In this document: positions 1-12,430 of the stretch, piece by piece | Layout of the letters: every line of letters starts with the position of its first letter | Numbering within the stretch: position 1 is the first letter of the stretch | Assembly: GCF_009909145.1 (NCBI RefSeq) | Contig: NZ_JAAAPJ010000001.1 | Coordinates: 434,001 to 498,000 of the forward strand | DNA: 64,000 bases | Direction: 5' to 3' | Source: Corallococcus silvisoli | GTDB taxonomy: Bacteria; Myxococcota; Myxococcia; Myxococcales; Myxococcaceae | Position numbers and translations under genes: made by a program | Notes under the pieces: model-generated | The model's input: the letters and a program-made list of their open reading frames with translations, nothing else | What the model was told of the DNA's origin: nothing | Databases searched by the model: none

Positions 1-723
1 GAGGCCCTGGTCGCCGGTGGTGCGCAGGCGCAGGCGCCGGTCCTGGTCGTCGAACATGGACTCCTCGCCCAGGAAGTCGTTCATGCGCCGGTCCAGGTCG
101 CGCTCCTCGCGCACCTCCGTGATGCGCGCCTTCAAGGCCTGGAGCCGCTGGCGCACCTTGTCCTGCGTGTCGCGCAGCGCGTCCGCCTGCGCGAGCAGGT
201 CCTCTGGATCATCCCCGCGGGTCGCGCCCTCCAGCGCCGGCACCTGCGAAGCGGGCAGCGCGGCGCGCACGGCCTCCCGCTCGCCGCGCACGGACCGCAT
301 CTGCTCCAGCAGCCGCGCCCGCTCTCCCCGGTCCGTCGTCGCGTCCCAGGCCGCGCGCAGCCGCGTCAGCTCCTGGGAGAGCGCGCCGTGCAGCGCCAGG
401 TGCGCGCGCTCCACCTCGCCCTCCGCGCCGGACACCGACTGCGCCAACCCGGTCAGCTCCCCGCTCAGCTCCTGCGAACGGCGCAGCGCGCCTTCCAGCT
501 CCCCACCCGGCGTGAGCTTTCCCTGGCGCTGGGCCTTGAGGGCTTCGATGCGCGCGGCCAGCCCGTTGAGCTCGTCGCGCAGGCCCTGCTGCCGGTTGCG
601 CAGGGTGCGCACCTCGCTTCGCGCCGCCTGGGCGTTCGCGCGAGCCTGCTCCAGCCCCGTCGTCGCCCCAGCGGGAGCGCCCACGAGCAGACACAGGAGA
701 ACGGGCAGGGCACGCAGCATCAT
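1..723 (-). CDS. Secreted coiled-coil protein, C-terminal part beyond the left edge
   Basis: From an ATG-ATG pair at the right end, 241 codons stay open to the window edge, so only the N-terminal part is visible. The first 20 residues form a signal peptide (basic start, Leu/Val core ending APAGA). Nearly everything after it is Arg/Glu/Gln/Ala/Leu-rich with leucines at heptad spacing, as in a long coiled coil. A short acidic stretch (FLGEESMFDDQD) sits just before the edge. No catalytic motif is visible. Coils of this kind occur in periplasmic organisers and in activators of murein hydrolases, but the part that would decide is missing. The start has only a weak upstream purine run, so either ATG could be used. 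The gene stands apart from the sigma-54 activator by 185 bases. Confidence 0.72.
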   Translation of the reverse strand, partial: MMLRALPVLLCLLVGAPAGATTGLEQARANAQAARSEVRTLRNRQQGLRDELNGLAARIEALKAQRQGKLTPGGELEGALRRSQELSGELTGLAQSVSGAEGEVERAHLALHGALSQELTRLRAAWDATTDRGERARLLEQMRSVRGEREAVRAALPASQVPALEGATRGDDPEDLLAQADALRDTQDKVRQRLQALKARITEVREERDLDRRMNDFLGEESMFDDQDRRLRLRTTGDQGL

Positions 724-908
724 CGAAGGAACACCGTCAGCAAGGCGGATGCCAGCCCCATCCTCCTACCTTGTTCCCGGGCCCGCCGGAAAGCGTCCTG
801 GTTCCGGGGATCTGGCCGCGGCCGGGTGGGAAGGGGTAGGCAGGCGAGGCGGTGGAAAATCATGGGGCTGGGGCGGGGGTGACGGATTTCCGAGGCGACA
901 GGGGGCCC

Positions 909-2315
<1,407 letters not shown>

Positions 2316-2467
2316 GCGCCTGCTCGAAAGAAGGGGGTGGGGCGTCGCCGGTGCGCTCCGGCAGGAGGGCACACCTGGGGCGGCACCCTACACCGGACCG
2401 GCGGGGGCGCACGTCCGGCCCCGTGAAAGGGCTGGTGTCCCGGGCGGGCCGGTGGCTATCCAGGCGC

Positions 2468-3040
2468 ATGCCCCATGCTCCTGCTTCCCTCGTCGAACTG
2501 CTCGCGCGCCACGTCCCCCAGGACGACAAGGAGCGCGAGGACCTGGCGCGCATGCGCCACTTCGCCACGTCGCTGGGGGAGCCCTTCTCCCGCGCCCAGC
2601 CCGGGGCGCACTTCACCGGCAGCGCGGTGGTGGTGGACGCGTCCGGCCAGCGGGTGGCGATGCTGCACCACGCGAAGCTCAAGCGCTGGTTGCAGCCGGG
2701 CGGACACGCGGAAGGCGTCGACGGCGGCGACATGGAGGCCACCGCGCTGCGCGAGGCCCGCGAGGAGACCGGCTGCCGCGTGCACCCGCACCCCACCGCC
2801 CCGCGCCCGCTGGACGTGGACGTGCACACGATTCCCGCGCGCAAGGACGAGCCCGAGCACCACCACCTGGACGTGCGCTACCTCGTGGTGGCGGAGGACC
2901 CCGACGCGCTCGCGCATGACCCCGCGGAGTCGTTCGGCATCCAGTGGCTGGGCTGGGACGAAGCGCTGGCCCGCGCGGACGAAGCGCCGCTGCGCCGCAT
3001 GCTGCTCAAGGCGCGCGGGGTCCTCCAGAAGGGGGCCTGA
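2468..3040 (+). CDS. Nudix hydrolase
   Basis: 190 residues with a Nudix box at about 78-103. It starts GGHAEG and ends REAREETGC, and the REx2EExG core carries the metal-binding glutamates. The box is two residues longer between the first glycine and the RE core than the classic form. This variant is typical of the subfamily with a GGHADGDTD-type loop. Nudix enzymes cleave nucleoside diphosphates linked to another group; the substrate cannot be told from sequence. The ATG opening MPHAPASL was chosen because the frame before it is Arg-rich intergenic sequence. It diverges from the NtrC-type gene, and the 152 bases between them must hold both promoters. Confidence 0.85.
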   Translation: MPHAPASLVELLARHVPQDDKEREDLARMRHFATSLGEPFSRAQPGAHFTGSAVVVDASGQRVAMLHHAKLKRWLQPGGHAEGVDGGDMEATALREAREETGCRVHPHPTAPRPLDVDVHTIPARKDEPEHHHLDVRYLVVAEDPDALAHDPAESFGIQWLGWDEALARADEAPLRRMLLKARGVLQKGA

Positions 3041-3264
3041 GCCGCTCCCGTTGGATGGTGGGCCAATGCGGCCCGCACCTGTCCCGGGGGATACTTTCTG
3101 GAGGGCAGGAGCGCTTTGGATTTGGAACAGATCCCCGTTTCGAATCACGTTTTTTCGCGGAAGCCCTGGATGAAACACAGACACCCGTTCACCTTGACGA
3201 TGCTTGGGGTGGAGGGGGGCGGCCATGAGGGCCAGTCAGCCACCTGGAAGCAGGAGCGCGTGCT

Positions 3265-4071
3265 GTGTCGTCTTTGGGCGAGGGTTCCCAGGTCTCCGTC
3301 TCTCAAACCGGTTCCACATCTCCCCTGAAAGAGGAGGACGCAGCCCGGCGCTATCAGCTCGCGCCGCTGCGCCTCACGCCCCATCCGCCGTGGATGGAGC
3401 GGATGCTGGAGGCGCTGCGGCCCGCCTGGGAGGCGGCGTGCACGCCGGAGCTGTTCCGGGACACCGCGGAGGGGCGGCACCCGCCGCTGCGCGCCTGGCA
3501 GCACTTCCTGGTGCGGTGCTTCCCCATCGTGGAGCGGTTCCCCAAGTACATGGGGCTGTCGCTGGCGAAGACGACCTACGGCGTGCGTCCGGGCGACGCG
3601 AGCATCCGCCGCTGGCTGTTGCAGAACCTGAGCGTGGAGGCCCGCCACGCCGAATGGTGGATTGACTGGATGCAGGCGGCGGGCGTGGACGCCGACAAGG
3701 CCTTCCAGGCGCCGCTGACGCCCGAGGTCCAGGCGCTGCACCGGCACCTGCTGGAGGCGTGCCGGAACGGCACCCTGGCGGAGGGCATCGCCGCCGCGAA
3801 CTGGGCCATCGAGGGCGTGACGGGGGTCTGGACGCGCGCGGTGGTGGAGCCCTTCGCCGCGTATGCGCGGGACGGCGTGCGCATGGATTCGCACACGCTG
3901 CGCTGGCTGCGCGCGCATGCCCGGTATGACGACGCGCATCCCGACGAGGCGCTGGAGATCCTCAAGCTGACCGTGGACGAGAACACCGGGGAGCCCGCGC
4001 TGGTGCTCAGCGCGGCCCGGCGCTCGCTGGAGCTGCTGGAGCGCGTGTTCGCGTCCTGCGGCGAGGTGTGA
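3265..4071 (+). CDS. Haem-oxygenase-like (HDO/TenA-fold) metalloprotein
   Basis: 268 residues with the helical pattern of the TenA/PqqC/HDO superfamily. The C-terminal ligand signature H-x3-D-x2-H is intact (H218, D222, H225). E183 and H128 fall at nearly the spacing of the corresponding diiron ligands in CADD-type enzymes. The first ligand position is odd: N121 occupies the place seven residues before H128, while E125 is only three before it. Members with this site oxidise small molecules or their own side chains; others only resemble TenA. The start is a GTG with AGGAG eight bases upstream. No biosynthetic cluster surrounds it, so the substrate is unknown. A strong hairpin follows the stop. 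Confidence 0.75.
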   Translation: MSSLGEGSQVSVSQTGSTSPLKEEDAARRYQLAPLRLTPHPPWMERMLEALRPAWEAACTPELFRDTAEGRHPPLRAWQHFLVRCFPIVERFPKYMGLSLAKTTYGVRPGDASIRRWLLQNLSVEARHAEWWIDWMQAAGVDADKAFQAPLTPEVQALHRHLLEACRNGTLAEGIAAANWAIEGVTGVWTRAVVEPFAAYARDGVRMDSHTLRWLRAHARYDDAHPDEALEILKLTVDENTGEPALVLSAARRSLELLERVFASCGEV

Positions 4072-4072
4072 G

Positions 4073-4103
4073 CCGGCCCGTGGGCGGGAGTCCCACGGGC
4101 CGG
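4073..4103 (+). terminator. Strong hairpin after the HDO-like gene
   Basis: Perfect 12-bp stem CCGGCCCGTGGG / CCCACGGGCCGG with a 7-base loop, beginning two bases after the stop codon. There is no T-run after it, so it may be a Rho-type barrier or RNA-stabilising end rather than a classical intrinsic terminator. Confidence 0.55.
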
Positions 4104-4128
4104 TGATGACTTGAAGTCGCGAGACAAG

Positions 4129-4154
4129 TCCGGCCCGCCGTTCGTCGGGCCGGA
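4129..4154 (+). promoter_or_regulatory. Second hairpin with the same arms, just before the chemoreceptor-like gene
   Basis: Perfect 9-bp stem TCCGGCCCG / CGGGCCGGA with an 8-base loop, ending 14 bases before the next ATG. Its arms share CCGGCCCG and CGGGCCGG with the hairpin at 4073-4103, so the two could also pair crosswise. That would be a candidate attenuator or a device setting relative expression of the two genes. Confidence 0.4.
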
Positions 4155-5966
4155 GGGGGCGTGCGCAGATGAATGAAGCCGAAGGCGTCCGAGACCTGGC
4201 ATGGCGCGGGATGTGGCTGTTCCTCCGGTGGGTCCTGCCGCCCTCCATCCTCTGCGCGTACCTCATCGCGATGACGATGGGGCTGTCGAGCCAGGAAGGC
4301 GTGCGCGTCACCGCCACCGTCCTGCCGTTCATCGTGCTCGTGTTCGGGCTGCTCCACCCCTACGTGACGCTGCGCTGGCTCGCGGGCTGGGCGCTGCGGC
4401 GCCGTGAGAAGGATGTCCCCGGGGACCGGCTGCGGCGCATCCTGGAGCTGCCCTGGCGCTCCATGGTGTTCACCACCTCCGCGGCGTGGACGCTCGGGGG
4501 CTTCTTCTTCAGCCTCCCGGTGTGCGTGTGGTTCGGCAAGGACTGGTTCCGGCTGGGGCTGGGCACGCTCATCGCCTTCTGCTTCGGCGTGGTGGTGGCG
4601 TTCCCGTTCGGCCTGGGCCTGGAGCGCCTGACGCTGCCCTGGGCGCTGCGGGAGCAGGGCCTGAATCCGGAGGTGGCCCCCGCGGGCTCGGGGCTCTTCT
4701 GGCCCCGGCAGGTGTGGTTCCTGCCGCTCACCTTCCTGTCCACCATCTTCGCCACGTTGATGCTGAGCGCGTGCGTGGTGGTGGTGAAGCTGTTGGGGGT
4801 GCGCGCCCAGCTGAAGGAAGTGCTGCTGGCGGACGGCGCGGTGCTCTCCGCCTCCCGGCTGGATGACGTGGGCGGTTCGCTGTTCGCGGAGCTGGGCTTC
4901 GCGCTGCCGTGGGTGTGTGCCCTGGTGTTCATCCTGCCGGCCTTCACCACGTGGATGCTCGCGCGGCGGCAGGCCGTGAGCGCGGGCGCGGTGCATGGCG
5001 CCCTCTCCGGCCTGGCGTCCGGGCGCATCCGTTCGCCGCGCTGGGTGTCCACGGATGAGATGGGCGACCTGGCGTCGGGGATGAACGGGGTGCTGTCCCG
5101 GCTGCGGCGCTTCCCGCGGCTGCTCCGGACCTCCGCCCAGCGGCTGGGCGAGGCGGGCACGGACCTCCGGGTGTCCAACGAGGAGCAGCAGCAGGGACTC
5201 AGCCGGCAGGCGGCGGCGCTGCACGAGGCGCGGGTGACGTCCGAGGAGCTGCGGCGGGCCGCCGGGGTGGCCTCCGACTCCGCGGAGGAGGTGCTCCGCG
5301 TGGCCCTCCGCGCGGAGACGCTGGGCAATCAGGGGGAGGCCGCGGTGGTGCAGAGCCTGGAGGGCCTGGCGGCCATCCAGGGCGTGGTGTCAGGCATCCA
5401 GGAGCGGCTGTCCCGGCTGGAGGAGCGCACGGCGCAGATTGGAGAGATCACGGAGGCGGTGAAGGACCTGGCGGACCAGACCCACCTGCTCGCGGTCAAC
5501 GCGGCCATCGAGGCGGCGCGCTCGGGCGAGGCGGGCCGGGGCTTCGCGGTGGTGGCGCGGGAGATGCGCGCGCTGTCGGACCAGTCCGTCCAGGCCACGC
5601 GGCGCATCCGCACCATCCTCATGGACATCGCCCAGGGCATCCGCGACGCGGCGTCCATGAGCGAGCAGGGCGGCGCGCGGGTGGCCGCGGGCCTGGACCA
5701 GATGCGCGCCTCCGGTGACTCCCTGCGCGCGCTGTCGAAGAGCTCCCAGGAGAGCTCCGCGGCCGCGCGGAGGATCGCCAACGCGGTGACGCGGCAGAAC
5801 GCCGCCTTCGCGCAGATCGCCACCGCCATCGCGGACCTGTCACAGCTCATGGACGGCACCCTGCGCAGGCTGTCCGCCACGCAGGAGGCGACGCGGACGC
5901 TGCAGGTCGTCTCAGGCGAGGTGGGGCAGATGGCGATGCAGTTCGAGGTCCAGGAGGAGGAGCCGG

Positions 5967-7448
<1,482 letters not shown>

Positions 7449-7652
7449 CCGGGCGGCGCTCCTCGCACCCCCACATCAAACGGCATGCCCCAGGCGCTGG
7501 CCAGTCCTCGTTCCCGGGCGCGCGCCTTGCCTCGCGCGGGGGCTCACGTCCCGCGGTGGCGCGGTCCGCGCGGGCGGCTTCGGACGTCAGGAAGGGGCTG
7601 GCGAGGCACGTCAGTCCCGGCTGGTAGCAAGGACTGCTCAGGGGGGCTCGAC

Positions 7653-8195
7653 ATGCCAGAGGGATGGCTCGCGAAATTCAGCGGAGGTCTGGTGCTCATC
7701 CTGACGCTCGGGGGCTGCGCGACGCCGGGTGTCCATGCCCTGCCGGTGGGGATGCACGGCTACGGGCGCTACCACGGTGCTTCCGCGCCCGCGTTCGCGA
7801 AGGACACGACCGTCGCGCGCCGCAGGACTGGCGGCGCCGTGGGCCGCGAGGCGCTGGGCCGCTACCTCGCGTTCATCCGCGAGAAGCGGGTGTCCTTGAT
7901 GCAGCCCGCCGTGATGGAGGTGGATCGCCAGGAGGGCCATGCCGTCCTGAACGAGCTGCTGCTCTGGGCCTCCTCGCGGCCCGAGGAGGACCTCGCGAAG
8001 GACGCGCCGCTGGAGGTGTACCTGCGGCTGAAGGCCCGGCATGCACGGTGGCTGCAGGCGGTGCGGATGCGCGCGGCCCAGGTGGAGGCCTCCCGCCGCG
8101 ACCCGGCTCGGCTCCACGCGGACCCCGGGGTCTTCCCTGCTCTTCCGCCCCTCACGGAGCCCCCGCGCCTGTCCCCGCCTCGGCCCCCGCGCTGA
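7653..8195 (+). CDS. Lipoprotein of unknown function
   Basis: 180 residues with a lipoprotein signal (hydrophobic core LVLILTL, lipobox LGGC) followed by a Gly/Tyr/His-rich linker, an Arg-rich helical middle and a Pro-rich tail. A run of Gs 7-12 bases before the ATG serves as ribosome site. I recognise no domain; the helical part (about residues 60-150) may bind a partner at the membrane. It converges on radA with only 9 bases between the stop codons. Confidence 0.7.
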   Translation: MPEGWLAKFSGGLVLILTLGGCATPGVHALPVGMHGYGRYHGASAPAFAKDTTVARRRTGGAVGREALGRYLAFIREKRVSLMQPAVMEVDRQEGHAVLNELLLWASSRPEEDLAKDAPLEVYLRLKARHARWLQAVRMRAAQVEASRRDPARLHADPGVFPALPPLTEPPRLSPPRPPR

Positions 8196-8204
8196 GGCGG
8201 GCCG

Positions 8205-9569
8205 TCAGTCGAACATCGCGGCCAGCGCCTCGCCCAGCGTCTCCACGCCCACCACCTGGAGTTTGTTGGAGGACTCCAGCCGCCGCGCGCTGCCGGCGGG
8301 CAGCACCACGCGCTGGAAGCCCATCTTCGCGGCCTCCGCGAGCCGGGGCTCCACCTGGCCCACCGCGCGCACCTCGCCCGCGAGCCCCACCTCCCCCAGC
8401 ACCAGCGTCTTGGCATCCAGCGGCCGGTTCTGGAGGCTGCTCACCAGCGCCGCGCACACCGCCAGGTCGCACGCCGGTTCGCTCAACTGCATGCCGCCCG
8501 CCACGTTGACGAACAGGTCGCAGCCCACCAGCGGAATCTCCTCCTTCTTCTCCAGCACCGCGGCCAGCAGCGCCACGCGGTTGCCGTCCACGCCGATCGC
8601 CGTGCGGCGCGCGGTGCCGTAGCCCGTGGGCGCCACCAGCGCCTGCACCTCCACCAGCAGCGGCCGCGTGCCGTTGAGCGTGCTGGTCACCACGCTGCCG
8701 GACTTGCCCTGCGGCCGCTCGGAGAGGAACAGCGCGGAGGGGTCCGCCACCTCCACCAGCCCCACGCCCTTCATCTCGAAGACGCCGATCTCGTTGGTGC
8801 TGCCGAAGCGGTTCTTGTGCGCGCGCAGCAGGCGGAACGGGTGGCCCCGCTCGCCCTCGAAGTAGAGGACCGTGTCCACCATGTGCTCCAGCACCCGGGG
8901 ACCCGCGATGGACCCTTCCTTCGTCACGTGCCCCACCAGGAACGTGGGCACCCCGCTGCGCTTGGCGAAGGCCATCAGCCGGCCCGCCACCTCGCGCACC
9001 TGGGTGATGCTCCCCGGGGCGTTGCCCAGCTCCGGCAGGTACAGCGTCTGGATGGAGTCCACCACCAGCGCCTGGGGCTTCAGCGCCTCCGCCGCCTGGA
9101 GCACCCGCTCCGCGTCCGTCTCCGCGAACAGGTGGATGGCGTCGCTCTCCACCCGCAGGCGCTCGGCGCGCATCTTCGTCTGGCGGAGGCTCTCCTCGCC
9201 CGACACGTAGAGCACCGGCCCGTGCCGCGACAGCTTGTCCAGCGCCGCCAGGAGCAGCGTGGACTTGCCGATGCCCGGGTCGCCGCCCAGCAGCACCAGC
9301 GAGCCGCCCACCACGCCGCCGCCCAGCACGCGGTCGAACTCCGCGATGCCCGTGCGCCGGCGCACCTCCGTCTCCCCCGTCACGTCCTGCAGCTTCACCG
9401 GCCGGGAGGCGCCCCCCGACGCGCCCCACGCCGGGCGCTTGTCGTCCACCTTCGCTTCGGTCTCCTCCAGGAGCGAGCTCCAGGCGCCGCAGTCCGGACA
9501 CTTCCCGAGCCACTTCGCCGTCTGGTAGCCGCAGGCCTGACAGGTGTAGTGCGTCTTCGCCTTCGCCAT
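8205..9569 (-). CDS. radA: DNA repair protein RadA (Sms)
   Basis: 454 residues, the usual RadA length. Domains in order: C4 zinc finger (C10, C13, C24, C27), RecA-like ATPase with Walker A GGDPGIGKS (95-103) and Walker B before DSIQT, the RadA-specific KNRFG motif (252-256), and the C-terminal Lon-protease-like domain. RadA promotes branch migration of recombination intermediates and helps recombinational repair. The ATG opening MAKAKTHYTC is the natural start because the zinc finger begins at residue 10. No SOS-type box was looked for successfully upstream. Confidence 0.97.
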   Translation of the reverse strand: MAKAKTHYTCQACGYQTAKWLGKCPDCGAWSSLLEETEAKVDDKRPAWGASGGASRPVKLQDVTGETEVRRRTGIAEFDRVLGGGVVGGSLVLLGGDPGIGKSTLLLAALDKLSRHGPVLYVSGEESLRQTKMRAERLRVESDAIHLFAETDAERVLQAAEALKPQALVVDSIQTLYLPELGNAPGSITQVREVAGRLMAFAKRSGVPTFLVGHVTKEGSIAGPRVLEHMVDTVLYFEGERGHPFRLLRAHKNRFGSTNEIGVFEMKGVGLVEVADPSALFLSERPQGKSGSVVTSTLNGTRPLLVEVQALVAPTGYGTARRTAIGVDGNRVALLAAVLEKKEEIPLVGCDLFVNVAGGMQLSEPACDLAVCAALVSSLQNRPLDAKTLVLGEVGLAGEVRAVGQVEPRLAEAAKMGFQRVVLPAGSARRLESSNKLQVVGVETLGEALAAMFD

Positions 9570-9670
9570 GGGTTGAGCTGTCTACCCCAGACCCCTGACG
9601 TTTCCCCGTCCCGCGTGGACGCCATGGCCGCAGGGCAGGCAGGCGTCATGTCGTGGATCAGGTAGCGAGT

Positions 9671-9689
9671 TGCCCCACAGGGTGGGGCA
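9671..9689. repeat. Short perfect hairpin upstream of the GlsB-type gene
   Basis: TGCCCCAC and GTGGGGCA form a perfect 8-bp stem around a 3-base loop, about 58 bases before the next ATG. Possible operator or end of a leader; nothing more can be said. Confidence 0.3.
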
Positions 9690-9747
9690 TCCCACGTTCT
9701 GCTCCACGGGCGTCGCGCGGAGCGAGCCCCCACACAGGGAGAGTGTC

Positions 9748-10017
9748 ATGGGGATTATCGCGTTTCTGGTGATTGGTCTGGTCGCGGGGCTCATCGCGCG
9801 CGCCATCATGCCGGGCAACCAGTCGATGGGGCTCATCGCCACCACGCTGCTGGGCATCGCCGGCTCGTTCGTGGGCGGCTTCGTGGGGTCGCTGTTCTCC
9901 AGCGACGGGCGCGTCTTCGACCTGCACCCCACCGGCCTGCTGTTCTCCGTCCTGGGCGCGCTGGTCGTGCTCTTCCTCGTGGGGCTCGCCGGCCGCGGAC
10001 GCCGCGTCCACGTGTAG
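9748..10017 (+). CDS. GlsB/YeaQ/YmgE-family small membrane protein
   Basis: 89 residues with three hydrophobic helices separated by short Gly-rich turns. The family pattern ([16 protein letters not shown], then MPG, then a Gly-rich second helix) is clear. Such proteins are often stress-induced and of unknown mechanism. AGGGAG sits 7 bases before the ATG. It is single: a hairpin with a T-rich tail follows it. Confidence 0.85.
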   Translation: MGIIAFLVIGLVAGLIARAIMPGNQSMGLIATTLLGIAGSFVGGFVGSLFSSDGRVFDLHPTGLLFSVLGALVVLFLVGLAGRGRRVHV

Positions 10018-10059
10018 TTCACGCGGGGCATCTCCCAGCCGCCGCGGCGGGGACACCGC

Positions 10060-10096
10060 GAGGGACGTCCGTCACGCACGGGCGTCCCTCTTCTTC
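10060..10096 (+). terminator. Intrinsic-type terminator after the GlsB-type gene
   Basis: GAGGGACG and CGTCCCTC form a perfect 8-bp stem; the loop contains a further CCGT/ACGG pairing and the stem is followed by TTCTTCC. It separates the small membrane-protein gene from the biotin operon. Confidence 0.6.
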
Positions 10097-10142
10097 CGTC
10101 CCCACCGGCCTCCCCCACGGGGGGCCCGCTCGGGACGGCGGC

Positions 10143-10174
10143 TCGTCAACCCCCTGTCGCGAGAGCGTTGACAA
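10143..10174 (+). promoter_or_regulatory. BirA-type biotin operator
   Basis: TCGTCAACC and CGTTGACAA are separated by exactly 14 bases. The known BirA box is TTGTxAACC-N14/15-GGTTxACAA, so each half differs from it at one position in the conserved part. The right half also contains a TTGACA hexamer (10168-10173) that could be a -35 element, so bound BirA-biotinyl-AMP would block transcription. The site ends 52 bases before the bioB start. It implies a BirA with a DNA-binding domain elsewhere in the genome. Confidence 0.7.
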
Positions 10175-10226
10175 TGGCCTCCGGGCCACGCACCGTCGGC
10201 CTCCTGACGTCTCTCAAGGAGCCCGC

Positions 10227-11252
10227 ATGTCCGACACCGCCGAGTCCTTCCACGGCCACGCCCACCACGCCGCCCCCGCCCCGGAAGGGGTGGTGGTGCG
10301 ACACGACTGGACGCTCGCGGAGGTGAAGGCCCTGTACCAGCTGCCGCTCCTGGACCTGGTGCACCAGGCGCAGACGGTGCACCGGCGGGTGTTCGTGGAG
10401 AACAAGGTGCAGCTCTGCTCGCTGCTCTCCATCAAGACGGGCGGCTGTCCGGAGGACTGTGCGTACTGCCCTCAGGCGGCGCGCTACAAGACGGGCGTCA
10501 AGGCGGAGAAGCTGATGGCGGTGCCGGAGGTGCTGGCCGCCGCGACGCAGGCCCGCCAGGCCGGGGCCACCCGCTTCTGCATGGGCGCGGCGTGGCGCGA
10601 GGTGAAGGACGGCCCGCAGTTCGACAGCGTGCTGGAGATGGTGCGCGGCGTCCGGGCCCTGGGCATGGAGGCGTGCGCCACGCTGGGCATGCTCAGCGAC
10701 AGCCAGGCGAAGCGCCTGCGCGAGGCGGGCCTGTCCGCGTACAACCACAACCTGGACACGTCGCCGGAGCACTACGGCGACATCATCTCCACCCGCACCT
10801 ATGACGACCGGCTGAAGACGCTCGACCGGGTGCGCGGCGCGGGCATCTCCGTGTGCTGCGGCGGCATCATCGGCATGGGCGAGTCCGTGGACGACCGCTG
10901 CAACCTGCTGCGCACGCTGGCCAACCAGGACGTGCACCCGGAGTCGGTGCCCATCAACGCGCTCGTCCCCGTGGACGGCACGCCGCTGGCCGACCAGCAC
11001 CGCGTGGAGTCGGTGGACATGGTGCGCACCATCGCCACCGCCCGCCTGCTGATGCCCCAGGCCATGGTGCGCCTGTCCGCGGGCCGCATGCAGATGAACG
11101 AGGAGGCCCAGCTGCTGTGCATGATGGCGGGCGCCAACTCGCTCTTCTTCGGGGAGAAGCTGCTCACCACCGGCAACCCCGAGTACACCCAGGACATGGC
11201 GCTCCTGGAGAAGGCGGGCATCCGCCCCCTGGAGCCCCGGCAGGACCGGTGA
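10227..11252 (+). CDS. bioB: Biotin synthase BioB
   Basis: 341 residues. Radical SAM enzyme that inserts sulfur into dethiobiotin, the last step of biotin synthesis. The iron-sulfur ligands are CxxxCxxC (C74, C78, C81) in the context [13 protein letters not shown], and the family blocks YNHNLDT and [10 protein letters not shown] follow. An AAGGAG six bases before the ATG supports the start. The N-terminus is about 30 residues longer than the minimal family and rich in His. Its TGA overlaps the GTG start of bioF (GTGA), so the two are translationally coupled. Confidence 0.97.
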   Translation: MSDTAESFHGHAHHAAPAPEGVVVRHDWTLAEVKALYQLPLLDLVHQAQTVHRRVFVENKVQLCSLLSIKTGGCPEDCAYCPQAARYKTGVKAEKLMAVPEVLAAATQARQAGATRFCMGAAWREVKDGPQFDSVLEMVRGVRALGMEACATLGMLSDSQAKRLREAGLSAYNHNLDTSPEHYGDIISTRTYDDRLKTLDRVRGAGISVCCGGIIGMGESVDDRCNLLRTLANQDVHPESVPINALVPVDGTPLADQHRVESVDMVRTIATARLLMPQAMVRLSAGRMQMNEEAQLLCMMAGANSLFFGEKLLTTGNPEYTQDMALLEKAGIRPLEPRQDR

Positions 11253-12430
11253 GCGCCACCGCTTCCGTCGCCGACGGCTGGGCGCGCGAGGACCTGGAGG
11301 CCCTGAGCGCGAAGGGCCTGCGCCGCGCGCTGGAGCCGCTCGACTCGCCCCAGGGCGCCCAGGTACGCCTGGGCGACGGGTGGCTCATCAACTTCTCCTC
11401 CAACGACTACCTGGGCCTCGCGGCGTCCCCCGCCGTGCGCGCCGCCGCCGCGTCCGCGCTGGAGCGCTACGGCGTGGGCACCGGCGCGAGCCGGCTGGTG
11501 GTGGGGGACATGGTGCCGCACCAACGGCTGGAGGCGCGGCTCGCCCGCTTCGAGCGCGCGCAGGCCGTGCGCCTCTTCAACTCCGGCTACGCGGCCAACA
11601 CCGGCATCCTGCCCGCGCTGGTGGGCCCCGGCGACGCGGTGTTCTCCGACGCCCTCAACCACGCCTCGCTGGTGGACGGCTGCCGGCTGTCGCGCGCGCG
11701 CGTCGCCGTCTATCCGCACGCGGACGTGGCCGCGCTCCGCCGCGCGCTGGAGGAGACGCCCGCGCGCCGGAAGCTGGTGGTCACCGACAGCGTCTTCTCC
11801 ATGGACGGGGACGTGGCGCCGCTCCGCGCGCTGGTGGAGGCGTGCGAGGCCCACGGCGCCGCGCTGATGGTGGACGAGGCGCACGCCACCGGCGTCCTGG
11901 GCGCCCGCGGCGCGGGGCTGTGCGAGGCACTGGGCCTGGAGGACCGGGTGGACCTGCGCATGGGCACGCTGAGCAAGGCGCTGGGCGGCCTGGGGGCGTA
12001 CGTCGCCACCTCGCGCGCCGTGGCGGACCTGCTGGTGAGCCGCGCGCGTCCGTTCGTCTATTCCACCGCGCTGCCCGCCGCCCTGTGCGCCGCCGCCGAG
12101 TGCGCGGTGGACCTGGTGGAGCACGACCCCGCTCCGCGCGAGCGGCTGTGGGGCCACATCCACCGCTTCACCGACGGCCTGCGCGCCCTGGGCCTGCCCG
12201 CCGAACCCCGGAGCGCCATCTTCCCGGTCATCCTGGGAGAACCCGCGCGCGCCCTGGACGCGGCGAAGCGCCTGCGCGAGGCGGGACTGCTGGTGAAGGC
12301 CATCCGTCCGCCCACCGTGCCGGAAGGCACCAGCCGGCTGCGCTTCTGTCTCTCCGCGGCCCACACGACGGACCACATCGACCTGGCGCTGGAGGCCCTG
12401 CGCCGGGTGGGAGTCTCCCATGGCCCCTGA
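11249..12430 (+). CDS. bioF: 8-amino-7-oxononanoate synthase BioF
   Basis: 393 residues, starting at the GTG that overlaps the bioB stop. PLP enzyme that condenses pimeloyl thioester with L-alanine. Visible residues: N-terminal SNDYLGLA block, H139 (DALNHAS), D209 and H212 (VDEAHATG), and the PLP lysine K243 (LSKALGG). The frame is open further upstream but that part lies inside bioB. The 3' end overlaps bioD by 11 bases. Confidence 0.95.
   Translation: MSATASVADGWAREDLEALSAKGLRRALEPLDSPQGAQVRLGDGWLINFSSNDYLGLAASPAVRAAAASALERYGVGTGASRLVVGDMVPHQRLEARLARFERAQAVRLFNSGYAANTGILPALVGPGDAVFSDALNHASLVDGCRLSRARVAVYPHADVAALRRALEETPARRKLVVTDSVFSMDGDVAPLRALVEACEAHGAALMVDEAHATGVLGARGAGLCEALGLEDRVDLRMGTLSKALGGLGAYVATSRAVADLLVSRARPFVYSTALPAALCAAAECAVDLVEHDPAPRERLWGHIHRFTDGLRALGLPAEPRSAIFPVILGEPARALDAAKRLREAGLLVKAIRPPTVPEGTSRLRFCLSAAHTTDHIDLALEALRRVGVSHGP

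Noticed and set aside
10168..10173. TTGACA as a plain sigma-70 promoter for bioB
   Set aside because: No -10 hexamer follows at 16-18 bases; the hexamer is better explained as part of the BirA-type operator, though it may also be a -35.
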